Assembly: GCA_015178975.1 (NCBI GenBank)
Contig: WHVD01000212.1
Coordinates: 1 to 64,000, forward strand
Reading direction: 5' to 3'
Length of the DNA: 64,000 nt
Source of the DNA: Hysterangium stoloniferum
Lineage: Eukaryota; Basidiomycota; Agaricomycetes; Hysterangiales; Hysterangiaceae
The notes under the pieces are model-generated. The model saw only the letters and a list, made by a program, of their open reading frames with translations, did no database searches and was not told the DNA's origin. How positions within the stretch are numbered: the first letter of the stretch is position 1; the number at the start of each line of letters is the position of its first letter. Position numbers and translations under genes: made by a program. Below, in pieces: positions 47,151-59,027 of this stretch.

Positions 47151-49173
47151 AGGTATTGTATAATACAGCGAACGTTTAACTGCTGAGATACTTAAACGTC
47201 TTTACCTTTATACAATACAACAAGCACTATAATAAATGGATAACAACGTATTAGCCAGTACTGTAGTATATGTAGCATACTCGATACTGCAGCGCGAAGT
47301 ACTTGTCCAATCCTTCAAAGCTCGCACACATCACACAATCTCTGTTTCTCCTTCAGAATCAGCATCAAGCCAATGTCTCCTCTCCCTCTGATGCTTCTCC
47401 TACTGGCATGTCTTCTCTAGCCTATATCTTTCCTGTCTCTCCATCTGATACTCCTCATCCCGTAGTGCCTTCTCCAGCCTTTATCCTTCCCCCCCGTTCT
47501 CGCTTTTCCTTCTCCCTCTCAAAATTTATGCCCTCGGTTTCATGAGTCTGAGCTTTCTGTTTGTCTGTGGGGGGTGATCATGGAGAGTGATTTTAATCAT
47601 CTCTACTTAACGAAGAGCCTAAAACATTACCTGTTGCCTGCATGATTGAAACACATAATCTAAAATTCTGCGAAGAATCAATATAACGATAAAATATAAC
47701 ATCGATTGTTGCGATCATAAAACGACGAAAAAAAAAAACCTTCCTGGTAATGAGACGATATAACAAGAGGTAATTCTTGTACATAGCTGCAGAAAGGATA
47801 ATCCGATCTCAGGCTGGGAGCTGAAAGCGTAAGTGAAAGGGGAATCCCGCCGCTCAGTGATCAGTAACTGGTAGCAGTGCGGCTCTTAGAGATACTTCTC
47901 TACTACTGAAGGTTGCCTCCCAGTTTAACATTTCTTTCGAGAGCCAGCGATTAGAGAAATGTTGATAGACAATTTTGCGTCAAACAATAATATGTATTTT
48001 CCCCTTTATGTTCTGATCCTACCCTTCCTTAGGCTTCAGGTTATATACTGACTTCCCGCGTTTCGGTTGTGTGACTAGTCTAGATTTGTAGAATGAATAA
48101 TATACATCAGAGGGAGAGATTGACCATATATGTATGTGCTTGAGGAGAAATGAGCAGAACATCGAGAAAGGCGGCGGGTAGAAATGTCAAGGTCATATGC
48201 ACCGTCTTGCACATCGTGACACAATATAACCTAATTCGGTGTTACATCTGATCCTTTCAGCTGTTCCCCAACAAGAATAACCATTGATGGACCAATCCCC
48301 GATATCAGCTAGTCATTCTGATATGTGATATCAGAGATTCGACAGTCGTGGGAACTGTGGTTGGCTTAGCGTGAGTCTGAAGTCTAGTACACTGTCAGTG
48401 GTCCCGCTTGTGAGCTGCAAGATGTGAAGATGATAACCCAAAATGGATATAAAATAGAATGGATCAGTGGTGCTCCCGCCAATGGTAATCGACAATCGGT
48501 AGAGTGATCTTGATACTGACGGGGGAAGTAGTAGTACATTTTGATTTTGATTCATGCCTGTAGCGAACTGAGCTTGTTGGAACTTATTCCTCTCCTTTTT
48601 AATCGTGAAGTAATACAAGTAATACACAGTAGCATGATGGCTGCAGAGTGAATATGGGCATACTTATTCATATCCCCTGAAAAGACCTTGCGACAAAAAC
48701 AGAAATGTAATTCCAGATATATAAACATCAATAAAGAATTACAGTGCTCCGTTACGGAGGCGAGTGGGGCAGGGATCAACAAATGTGCCTTTTGTGGTAC
48801 CTCGATTCTCACAATGAGATTACAACAACCATTTTTGTGGCAGTTTATAATCGTGTGAGTATCTGTCGGCCGATTAGAACAGGTAACAGTCGATCCCAAG
48901 CCTAATATAGAAAGCCGCAATCAGGCCATTGGAAAATCGGAGAGCTCTGGGAATATGCTTAGAGTGTGAGCATGTTATCTATTTTAATGTGTTTTATTTA
49001 TAGCTTTAGGTGTACTTTGTTGCGTCCCTCGTCCCTGGGATCAAATGGCTGTAGATGATTACGTCATGATACTGCATTTTTCCCATCGAGTTGGACTCGA
49101 AAGTTTCATAAAACCAAAACTAAAACTAAAAACCAAACCTTACACTCTTTTCACTCTTTGTCGACTTCTCATT
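47151..49173. other. intergenic DNA with one dispersed repeat
   Basis: No supported gene. A frame at 47303-47545 is serine- and proline-rich with no family. Positions about 47665-47775 (AATTCTGCGAAGAATCAATA to GATATAACAAGAGG) resemble 61320-61400, so a dispersed repeat is present. Two overlapping minus-strand frames at 48331-48920 look random. 49090-49173 is a CA-rich, T-rich leader before the chorismate mutase gene. Confidence 0.5.
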
Positions 49174-50046
49174 ATGCGTATCGCAGTATTATCAGTTCTC
49201 GCAGCCTCATTCCTATCTCTTGTTTCTGCCATTGTCGTTGCTCCCCAAGTTTCCCAAGCCTCAGAATACTTCCTTACTCCAACTCTCACCGAAGTGCGTG
49301 ATATTCTTGCGAGGATTCAACCCGCCATAATCAGTACGCTTGTACAACGTATGTCCCTCCCCGTCAAACCATCCCTCTACCAAGGCTCCTCCTGCGCTCT
49401 CCATAATTACATGTTCACTCGCGAAATGACCGCATCCTCCCTCGGACGCTACGCCTACGGAACCCTTGAGTCCGCATTCACGTTCAACACAATCACACCC
49501 GACAAAACCACCGCGAACAACACTTATCCCCCCGGCCGTTACCACAGCAGCGACTTCAGCCCTGCAGCCAACCTCACCGCTTGGTACACGGACACCCTTA
49601 TCCCCCTCCTCGACACTACCATTGGCGGATACTTCGCCCACCTCTCCAACGCCACCACGAACCTCTTCCCAGACCGTTTCGACGACGACGCCGTCCTCGC
49701 CCTTGACGTCCAGCTCCTCCAGGTGATGGCCAACCGCGCCTCCGTCAGCGCCGCTGTCGCCGAGGCGAAATTCGCCTCAGACGTACCCGGCTTCACGTCT
49801 TTCATCCGAGCGAACAACGTCACCGCCATTCACACCGCGCTCCAGAATGTCACCCAGGAAGGCGTCGTCCTTGCCTCTGCGGATGCCGCTGCGAATGCGT
49901 TGGCGACGGCCTATATCGCTGCCGGTGCAATTCTTCCTGCGGACTTTGTTACTGCTGTTAGGACTGCGGCCCATGCGTTGTATCGCAATCTGATCGATTT
50001 GACGACCCTCGGAGAAGTCACGTATATTCTGCAAAGACTTCATTAG
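49174..50046 (+). CDS. secreted chorismate mutase-like protein
   Basis: Single-exon frame of 290 residues. I start it at 49174 because MRIAVLSVLAASFLSLVSA is a clear signal peptide; an upstream in-frame ATG at 49045 would bury it. The mature part follows the eukaryotic AroQ chorismate mutase pattern: LTEVRDILARIQPAIISTLV aligns with the N-terminal helix (family form LxxIRxxLxRLExTIIxxLxER), then ...CALHNYMFTREMTAS, then LALDVQLLQVMANRASVSAA with VAEAKF, and LTTLGEVTYILQRLH at the end, as in the usual LTKEVQVEYLLxRL. The enzyme turns chorismate into prephenate. Secreted forms such as Ustilago Cmu1 act as effectors that lower host salicylate. Codons are GC-rich at third positions, unlike the AT-rich surroundings, as in an expressed host gene. 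Whether all active-site residues remain needs alignment; several canonical E and R positions look altered. Confidence 0.8.
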   Translation: MRIAVLSVLAASFLSLVSAIVVAPQVSQASEYFLTPTLTEVRDILARIQPAIISTLVQRMSLPVKPSLYQGSSCALHNYMFTREMTASSLGRYAYGTLESAFTFNTITPDKTTANNTYPPGRYHSSDFSPAANLTAWYTDTLIPLLDTTIGGYFAHLSNATTNLFPDRFDDDAVLALDVQLLQVMANRASVSAAVAEAKFASDVPGFTSFIRANNVTAIHTALQNVTQEGVVLASADAAANALATAYIAAGAILPADFVTAVRTAAHALYRNLIDLTTLGEVTYILQRLH

Positions 50047-51300
50047 AGGCTGCAGAAGATGGTTTGTTATGGGTAAAATTTATTGTGTGCATTATTTTTT
50101 ATTTATAGTGCGTTCCCTCTTTTTCCCGTCCTACCATGTTCATATTTACCTCTCACAGACAGAATGCATCGAACACTGAACATCATTCATTTTTGTATAT
50201 GTATACAGACCTTACATACACATGTACATAATTCCTCGGTCTTTTCGACGGATCTCTGCGGTCCCCACCGACCTTCATGTCACACCGATCTTAGATCCCA
50301 AGATCCATCCTACTCACTCTCCATCTTCACCCTATTCAATATCCAATGTCAAATACCCACTTCACATCTTTTACTACTGTTGTTCGGTTAATTCCTAGAT
50401 CCTCTAGAGACATAAAAGACAACATGATGTATGATGCGAAATTTATTGTAGGTGGATGAACATTGAATGATGTCGAGGATGGATTGAAAACATATTTCAA
50501 TATCACCTTGACAAACTGGAAGATTGACTAGGGATTCATAGGATGCACTCTTATATTGCAAATTGTACGTGCTGATTCTTTGCTAGATGCCTTCATATCT
50601 ACAATTCATAATCTTTAGGTATGGTTCCCCTCTCTAGATTCATCGACCTCCCTCAGAACGATAATCGAAGTAAAATCAATTTCTTGTCTCATAAAAGCCA
50701 ATAGACTCTCAGAACTCATATATCACCCCGCAAGCAGTGACTCCCAATTTCATCACGGGCAAATTTCGAAAAAAAATCACCAAGTCCTCCAATACCCCGT
50801 TCACATTTCTATCTAGTTTTTTCATCTTGGTCGCTGTGGGAACGTAGAACATTTATATTCCATTGTCACCACTCAGACTTTTCAAACGGCACCAATAGTG
50901 AACTACTCACGGTGGCACATGACCACAGACACCGACAGCAGCCTTTCATCACGGCTTCACATGTAGCATGAACAGATACTACCCCGCCCATGTGTCGCTA
51001 AATGATAATCTGTGCCTGTTTCGTATGCCGTCTACTTCGTTTTTTTCTGGTTCGCGTCTGTCGGTGTTCCGTCTTTGGAAAAAATAAGAGACAAGCCCGT
51101 TGATCCAGACTGAAGTTTCCGTCAAGGCACCTGGCCGCAAGTTGAACCGTGGTGCCTCGGAGGTGCGTTCCGTTTGATAACACATCAGGGATTTGGGAAT
51201 GTCTACGCCCTGTATGTAAACTACCTAGACTCTCTAGACTACACCACCAAGCGTTTGGGGTCACCCTGACAGCAAAGGACGTGTGACATACACCGGATCT
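50047..51300. other. intergenic DNA
   Basis: The 3' side of the chorismate mutase-like gene and about 1.2 kb in which I see no gene, RNA or transposon end. Minus-strand frames near 50979-51264 overlap in two frames and have no family. Confidence 0.5.
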
Positions 51301-51596
51301 CCAAAAAAATTTAGAATCCTTAGTAGAGCCTCATTTTATATAAACTTCAACAATCATCCATTTAATTGTTATAAAAGTTAAAATTGGTATGGGATCTTTT
51401 GAGGATCCAAAAGTTCTAAACCCTGCAATGACATGTTAGATTCATAACCGAGTTAAAGGATCCAAAGTTCGTGGGATTCTAAACCCGCCAATCACATGTT
51501 GGATCCTTAACCGAGTTCAAGTCGGTTAAGGATCCGACGAGTGATTGGCAGAGTTTATATAAAATAAGCCTCTACTGAGGATCCTAAAAAAATTTG
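51301..51596. repeat. MITE with ~50-bp terminal inverted repeats
   Basis: About 296 bp. The left end CCAAAAAAATTTAGAATCC... and the inverted right end CCAAATTTTTTTAGGATCC... pair over roughly 50 bp, including TAGTAGAG and CATTTTATATAAACT. It carries no coding capacity. An internal perfect hairpin, GGATCCTTAACCGA / TCGGTTAAGGATCC, lies near 51500-51535. The target duplication is not clear. Confidence 0.75.
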
Positions 51597-52861
51597 GACC
51601 TAAGGCTTCTCCCGGTGATATCGCAAACTATCACTGGGACAGTCGCAACTTATCCCTCAAGGCAACTTGGTGCCTGGTGTGCCTTGACCGCTATGTTTAG
51701 ATTCCCATCATTGTTGTTTTGTTGTTTTCCTCTCCTTTCACCTCATCCTATTCAAGTAGTTTCTGTTAAGATAAGATAGTTGTTTGCTTTGCTATGGTTA
51801 TATTATACATGGGTTGGCGTTCAAAACAAAAGAAAGGAAGGAAAGCGATGGTTGATTAAACCGCGAGCTCTCTCCTCGCTCTCCTAGATGGCCCTAGACA
51901 ATATATACGGCATACTTACTGATCTTCCCATTCCCTGATGCAGCACCCTTATGTGCATGAAATAATTGAAATTCCAAGCCGGATATGATACCATATCACA
52001 TGTATGCATATCACCCGTGAACTTGCAACCAAACACTGATCAATCTCTATATTGGTATACATATCGTGTAGGGTACCAATAGTTGTACTCGGTTGGTGCC
52101 CTTCCTTTCTCGAGTGTAGTCCATGGCTTTCTAGGGTCATGAATAAAACAAGTACATCCTGCACTATTGCTGTAGTGGGCACATTCCCAGACAATAGCGA
52201 GGTGCTTATGACCGCTCACTATTCGGAGTATGTGGCATGCTGCCTGGTGGCTTGGCGAGTGCCCAGGCCCGCAATCACCACAATGTTATAATATTATAAT
52301 AACAGATACCTCAAAGCTTTCGATCGATTTCTATTGTTTGCCGTACGTAGATAGCAATTCTTCGTCACCTGCTACATGGTGCAAACACCTAGACACCACC
52401 GCCACTTTCAAACAGAGAGGCCAAATTATTCACGAAGTTTTTTCGTTTTCACTGGACCCCTTCCTTCCAACACGGCTCTGAGAGTTTTCATGACTATTGT
52501 TAATCCCGCACTACTATAGAGTATATGCGTTTGGATTTAGTACAGGCAACTGTGGCGATAGTAGTGTATAGAATTTGATATTTGCTACATGCCTCACCCC
52601 GAGAATGACCATGCATGGCGAAAAAGCACAAGAAACGATCTGTTGCACGCGCCGGAGGAGCCATTGCCAACAAAAATCACTTGTACGGAACGAGGCGGAC
52701 GCAAGTTCTGAGTTGACGGAGTCTCCGTTTTGCACATTGATCTGAGCAGTGATTCAATTATATTCACAGAGTCCGAAAAACTACTCCAAAAAGACCCTCA
52801 GCTTCGAGTTTGCCATGAGTTGGGAGACGATTCAACAAAAAATGTGCAAAAAAGTAGAGAT
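51597..52861. other. intergenic DNA
   Basis: No supported feature. Short frames on both strands near 51949-52481 have no recognisable family. Confidence 0.45.
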
Positions 52862-52931
52862 GGTCACGCTCGGATTTGAACCGAGAACTTATTCAATAGG
52901 TAGATTAAGGTTGCCATTGCACTACGTGACC
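52862..52931 (-). pseudogene. degenerate tRNA-like sequence
   Basis: On the minus strand GGTCACG and CGTGACC form a full 7-bp acceptor stem, followed inward by a good T arm (CTCGGTTCAAATCCGAG) and a B-box. The 5' half has a D-loop-like TAGTGCAATGGC, but neither a D stem nor a standard anticodon stem-loop can be drawn. I read it as a tRNA pseudogene, perhaps of an arginine tRNA, or the head of a tRNA-derived SINE. Confidence 0.5.
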
Positions 52932-52971
52932 CCCACATCAGACCTCCAGGCCGGTAGTTATTAGAGAGTAT

Positions 52972-53063
52972 TTGCAACTAATATATATTAAGAATGTGTT
53001 CCTGATATGAATATTAGGAACCAATTCAGTTTACTAATATTTCATTAGTTGCAAATACTCTAT
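52972..53063. repeat. short foldback element
   Basis: 92 bp with ends AGAGTATTTGCAACTAATA and its near-perfect inverse ATTAGTTGCAAATACTCT. A second inner pair, GGTTCCTAATATT / AATATTAGGAACC-like, surrounds the centre. Almost the whole unit can fold into one stem. A candidate MITE. Confidence 0.65.
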
Positions 53064-56000
53064 ATTTATGTAAGTCCTATTGCAACCGCATACGAGAATG
53101 AAGTCCATGAAATTAAATTCTGGAATACTGCAGTATATTTTTAAAAAAAGTGTAAGATTGCCTTCTGCTCGGACTTCTTCCTCGGCCCATATACTCAACT
53201 TCATGTCCTGGCAACCTGGCGCTCTCGTCGAACACATTACACATTGACAAGATACGATATTTGAAATGGATAATGGATCTCCTACTACTTTAAACTTATA
53301 ATGTCGACTTCATTACCTCTATGTTTGCTTCGCTCTTGTTCCTATGTAGATCTTCAAGCTTCAAGCTTAAACCATGGACTCAAAGTTCATTTTGTATTCC
53401 TTCTCTTTTGTTAGAATTCCCAAACAGGTTGCTTTCTCATTCTCTCTGTTTCTTGTACTCCATCTCTAATATCACTTCAACTTGTTCAGACTACTGTTTC
53501 CCATGTTCTGGAAGCAACCCCCTGATAGAAATGACTTCATTCTGCCCAACGGTGTGTGCCTCTCCCAAAGCATGACGTTTGCTATTTTTCCAGAGTCTTT
53601 AGTGATGAATTTTCGGACACCTCTCTGGCTTCGCCAAGCTCCTAGTTTAATATTCTCCAAGGATCCTTGCATTCAAGCCGCAAGTGCGCGCCAGTGAACC
53701 CACTTGAGTGTTTTCCTATGGACACTATGCTTAGAAGGCTTGGTGGATTCAGAAAGTGGGTTTTTCATGGTTTAACGCTGTATTTCAGCCTCCAAGTCCT
53801 AGGTCTCTTACTAGTACCTTGACATGAACCGATCCATCACTGCCAAGCCGTTCGTCATGAACTTTCAGGCTGTATAGATAGCAGGAAGACTTTACGCCTA
53901 AGTCACATCCTAGTACGATCTTATGGACTATTTTATAGAGTTGGCCAGAACACGTGGCAGAAGCTAGTGCCAAAGACCTGTATGTGGCGACGATACTCCC
54001 ATAGTTGGATAAGCTGCATTAGATCTCGGGGGATGAAACCACCGTATCAAGCCTACTCCACGAACTTTCCAAGGCTTTCAACTGAACTTAATCTTTCCCT
54101 ACAGCTGACTATATGGCGCTTTTCGATCTCAGAACGCCCTTGGAAAAGATTTGGAAAAGGCTTCGAAAACATGATGTCCCGAATCATTCTCCATGAGTAT
54201 TCCGAGATCGCCCGCGCCCCCGAGGTGGATATATTATTACACGACGCCTTTGAGCCCACTACTTATTGTGAACGTTATACTGCGTGGTATATTAACTCCA
54301 CAAAACATATGAAGACAAATAAATGATCCCCCTTATATGCCAAGTGTCGCAACACACCTACTTCGCCATGGATTCCTTCCATATAACGCCCGGCGAATCA
54401 AAACTTGAAGTTCATCAGGAAACACTGATGAACATGGACGAAAACGTATAACCATCAAGTCTTGCGGAGAGAGCTCAGAAACAGCTCAATACACGCCTTA
54501 TCCTTGTTGTACAAGTCAGTGGTATATACATAACTGCCACTCCGGCGTGGTTTACTTGAACTGCGTCTCTGTCCCTAAGATCCATACACCCTCTATGATT
54601 CATCCGCCGGCTCTTGAAGTATACACGGAATATACCCGCAACAACCCCGGAACAACATTAACACTTATCATTTAGATTGTCGAGCTTCATCCAAGGCTAC
54701 AAAGGACCCATTAATATTTTTTCCATACATTGTTTCATAGGTCCTTGCTTACAAACTCGAGCGCGTGATAGAGACACCGCATTTCAACAAACACTACTGT
54801 GCCTTAAGTTTCGAATGCCAACTCCAACCTAACCCTTACGCCATCAAGGTTGTAACCATTTAAGCCTCCATCGTTTCGTTCTTTGATCTCCTCCTCTACT
54901 TTTAATGAAGTAATTAATAAGTGATGAATGAAACGGCAACGATACCAAAAAGCAGCATGCCATCAAGCTCCCTCGGGAAAGTGCAGAAACCCCGCATGTC
55001 AAATAAGACTTCTTTTTGCCATCTCCTTTGTCAATCTCGCATATACGGTAATACCGCATATTAGTTCAATCTGACCCCTCTTGACCTTCTTGAGGTATCG
55101 ATGGGGCTTGTCTGTCGAATACTATTATAAGACACCGCAGCATAGGTCCCTCCGTATCTTACATAGTTCAACCCTGACTCGACCTCGGGACCCGCCGGAG
55201 AGCCATGAGGTCGACTCTCAGATTTGGATACGTCATGACACTTCAAGGGTCTTCTCTGTTCACACCACCCATGGAGTGCTGAGACGCTGTTTATCTGCGG
55301 TGCAAATGTGAGCACCGTCGTACGCCACAATTTCTGACGTCCACAGTGATGCCGTAGTGTAATATGCTATAGTAATCGAGATGACACGATTGGTTATCCT
55401 AAAGGGTGTGGCGTCAGGTCGACTGAGGTCCGTTGACCCGTCGCGTACACATAAGGATATCTCGAGAATACCATGTCAAAACGTCCATCAAACGTGAGAG
55501 CATGGTACATAGATGATAGAACCCAGCTCTAGTCTGGGCTCTTTCTTGCATAAAATAAGGTAAAGACCAATGCCAGTGGTAATTGCTACAATATATCTCT
55601 CAGGGCTGAGTGGGTATTAACATGTATAAATATCAGGATTTTTGGAACACAAAGAGTCATATCGGCTATATATATATAGGCGCCTCACACAAACCCCGCT
55701 CACCGCCTCCTCATGCTGCTAGGAACATCCGCTTCAGGCGGCGGCAATGCAAACCACTGGCAAGGTTCCCTCATTATGTAATTATGTAGGTATAACTTAT
55801 ATATCGCCAAGAGGCCATAATCGCGATACCAGAATGAGCGTTGATGCGGTACGAGGTTCATACTTACAAAAATAGAAAAATTAAACAAATATTCCGATAC
55901 ATTTCTCTTGATAGAGTGGTTGAAAAATAAAAAGACAACATCATAGTACTATTTTTGCATAGAAACTTTCTGATGTGTGGCGTGTGATTGCAAACAGAAA

Positions 56001-56223
56001 ACTTCTCCAGTTGATTAGGGCTAGCCACAAGCGGGAGACCTACAGGGCCACATTCGGTGCTCATATGTTCCGATTGGCAGCTGGTGGAATTGGGGTCCTG
56101 ACAACTGCTGAATAATATTCCAGTTATTTGATGACAAGAGCAATTTCCTCGAAAAATATAGGGGTTATAATGCAGCGTGTTCTCACTGGGAGATCAACCT
56201 GTGCCAGCTGTGGAATTCCGCCA
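53064..56223. other. gene-poor region
   Basis: 3.1 kb in which I can support no gene. Frames at 53472-53697 and 53967-54326 overlap frames on the other strand and have no family. The plus strand near 55640-55690 is TATA-rich. A remnant of a broken host gene around 53700-54300 is possible but I cannot show it. Confidence 0.4.
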
Positions 56224-57746
56224 TGTCCTCGCTGTCCAAGGCCGCTGCGTCTGCCTTGATCAAGCAGAATGTCACAGTGAATTACACCTTTCTATTGTAT
56301 CTATCAGGCACTGTGCTCACCATGTATAACAGTATTTGGACAGTGTGTCGCATTGCAAACGGAAGCTGAGCATGACCATGCTAAAGTCTATTTTTTAGTC
56401 GTGGCCGCGGCAGTCCTCATGTACGACTACCTTCTCACCGTGGAGAGGGAGGCCCGTCTCGTGTGGCCTGTGCCATGGAATGTCGGGAAAATTTTATTTT
56501 TCTTGACACGGTGAACACGCTTTATTTCAATACCACGAACGACTACTCAGCTGCATTGATAGATATCCGGTATTTGCTGATACCTTCATGGTTCTATATC
56601 GTTTGTCCGTCATCAGTCATATTATTCCACCTCTCACGTTCTCGTCGTGCGGCTATAGACCAATTCGCAATTCTTTCAGCAGAAGAATGTCAAACTCTCT
56701 ATCGCACCATTGGCTGTATGTCATCTCTTTCTTCAGCTATCCTCCCCCGTCACCCACGTCCGAGTCCCTCACAGTTCTCCTCGGCGTCGGAACCCTGATC
56801 TCAGAAACAATCCTGGCATTGCGTACTTGGGTAATTTGGCACCGTGACCACCGTATCGGGATCTTCCTCGCTGTAACCCTTGCCGGATTATGGGTACCTG
56901 TATTTTACTTTCTCAAAGTTGCGCTGTATTCCCTCGTTTGTGAGTATATCGACTGCTATCCGAATTATTCCAGAAGTAATGCATTTTGTCGTAGTTGTGA
57001 GCCCTCCCGGTCCAAATCTCCCGGGCTGCTTCTTAGACAAACAAAATCCCATCTTATGGCTTGTATTTATATTCGTGATGACGTTTGAAACAAGTACGTC
57101 TTCCTCCCTCCTTTCATTATTATTTTGTTTCGACCTCCCCATCCATCCAGTTGTTTTGGCTCTCACACTGGTAAAGGGTGTACAGCATTGTATGTCACCT
57201 CACTTTCCTTATTTATCAATAACGCCTACCCTCCTTACAGTCCGTGGGGAAAGCACTACACTTATATCTGTCCTCTACCGTGATGGTATCATGAATTACA
57301 TATATCTCTGTTTACTCTCTGTTATCAATGTCGTCGTACTCCTCACTGCCCCTCATGGTTATTCCACTCTCCTCACCGCAACACAACGCGCCCTCCACTC
57401 GATCCTATCCGCTCGGATTCTCTTGCATCTCCGCGAGGCGGCTGTGTCGCGCGTACATCACAGATCTACGACGACAACGCCTTCATCGCAGAGAGAGAGC
57501 TCGATGGGCGGCTTCACCGTTGGGAGGTCAAAGTGGAGCAGCCCTGATGCCACTAGGATGGGTTCAGTGTCTTATGTAAAGGACGGACTGGTATCCCAGG
57601 CTCACCACGATACCCAACATGAGCTTGGCCCAGAGGATATGTTTGCTGGACCACACGAAGCATTACTCCCGGACACAGTTACGTGGTTTGGAGAGGAGGG
57701 AGAGATTGAGAAAGAGCATGTGCCGCTGGTGGGTGTGGCGCCGTGA
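56224..57746 (+). CDS. DUF6533-domain seven-helix membrane protein
   Basis: Spliced gene whose exons join in phase. The DUF6533 core reads YFLVVAAAVLMYDYLL, then EREARLVWPVPWNVGKILFF, with a short intron joining it to YPVFADTFMVLY; next HQFAILSAEECQTLYRTIG, FLLGVGTLISETILALRTWV, LAVTLAGLWVPVFYFLKVAL, PNLPGCFLDKQNPILWLVFI, IVLALTLVKGVQH, then LYRDGIMNYIYLCLLSVINV and LLTATQRALHSILSARILLH. The C-terminal ~100 residues are polar and cytosolic (SSMGGFTVGRSKWSS), ending EKEHVPLVGVAP. At least five introns are predicted. The first exon (MSSLSKAAASALIKQNVT from 56224) and its join are uncertain. The family is abundant in mushrooms, of unknown function, GPCR-like in topology. Confidence 0.82.
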
Positions 57747-58966
57747 TGTTTCTGTTTCTGTTCGGTCATTCGGCGGGAAAGGGCGCGCTAGGACTATCAT
57801 TATCTCAGGCATACCATCATTACGGCTCGCCACCGTTTCGTCATAAAAAAAGCATACCCTAATGATCATCGCCTCTCATTTTTTTGTACTTGTTAGTTAT
57901 GTAGCAGAGTCCAATATAGGACAGAAAATCTTCTGTAGCAGTAGAAGAGAGTACCGTATCGCGGGCCATTACAACGTCATCAAAACCGAAGCTATCCTTA
58001 TCATCCACAAGCTCGCTGAGAACCTGGCAGCGGGTCTGAGAGGCCACGCCTTCACCGTTCAAGTCTGACTGTAATTGGTGATTGCCATACCATAGGAGAG
58101 AGAACTTCTGCAATACATTGATATATTTACGGCTTACAACTGAGTAGCAAAAGTAATGGGGTGATTGTATAGTTCCATTGCTAGAATATTTCAATATGGT
58201 ACAGCTATAGATACAGGCCAAGCTCAACTATGGATTGTATTGTTTCTTGCTGTAAGAGGTCCTTATGCACAGCTATGGATACAAGTAAAGTTCACTATGG
58301 AATCTATACGGACTACTCAGCTATAGTGCATGCCGCTGCTACAATAAAAAGTTGTTGGAGACGGCTGCGTGGATTCCTGTCTAATCTGCGTTGGGTGTAT
58401 ATTCCACTCCTTACCAAAACACGATATCTTCTTCAATTCGGAAAAATTATCTCACTAAATGTACTATTTTCCCGCTTGAGAAGATCAAGGGTACTGCGGA
58501 GAATGGCTTGCTTGTCGCCCGCTTCCCTTGGTCCAATCCGAAGCAGGAAGCGAACAGAATCGTCGTTGCTTAAACGATGTTCAACTTCGTTCTCATGAGC
58601 TCTTTTACTCAGACTACGGTTTCAATAGCATCTTCCAAAAATTTACGTAGATGGCACTGGCAACTGATGCGAGTCTTGATCGCATACCCAAGCTATATAG
58701 AGCGTACTTAAACTTAATCAAATGATACGCAAGACCCTTCATTACGTACTTAATTCTAGCGATCTGTGATACCTATTCTTTCTGATACTGACTCTTCTCA
58801 GAATAGTCAGTGCAGGATGCTACAGCTTGTAGATTTTTTTGGTATGTTCTCCATTTTAATTGTAACGTATGTTTTATTTCTCCAAAACTCCAAACCTCAT
58901 AGGAATGATAGAGGTGCGAATCGAGGATCTACATAAATAAACTCCTACAGAACGAGCGTCGGGTCG
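57747..58966. other. intergenic DNA with a partial tandem repeat
   Basis: No supported gene. Around 58195-58300 a ~65-bp unit (CAGCTATAGATACAGGCCAA, CAACTATGGATTGTAT) is repeated imperfectly. A frame at 58230-58598 has no recognisable family. Confidence 0.45.
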
Positions 58967-59027
58967 GGTCGCGTAGCGCAACGGCAAATTCATTAGTTGA
59001 TTTCCCGGTTCAAATCCGGGCGTGACC
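58967..59027 (+). pseudogene. shortened tRNA-like sequence
   Basis: GGTCGCG and CGTGACC pair as an acceptor stem with one G-U. TAGCGCAACGGC is a fair A-box, and CCCGGTTCAAATCCGGG is a perfect T arm with B-box. At 61 nt it is about 11 nt shorter than a tRNA, and the anticodon arm cannot be drawn. It resembles the tRNA-like sequence at 52862 (same arm order, similar acceptor), suggesting a common tRNA-Arg-like source. Confidence 0.55.

Noticed and set aside
53472-54326. Broken host gene on either strand
   Set aside because: Several overlapping frames but no recognisable motif or consistent exon chain.
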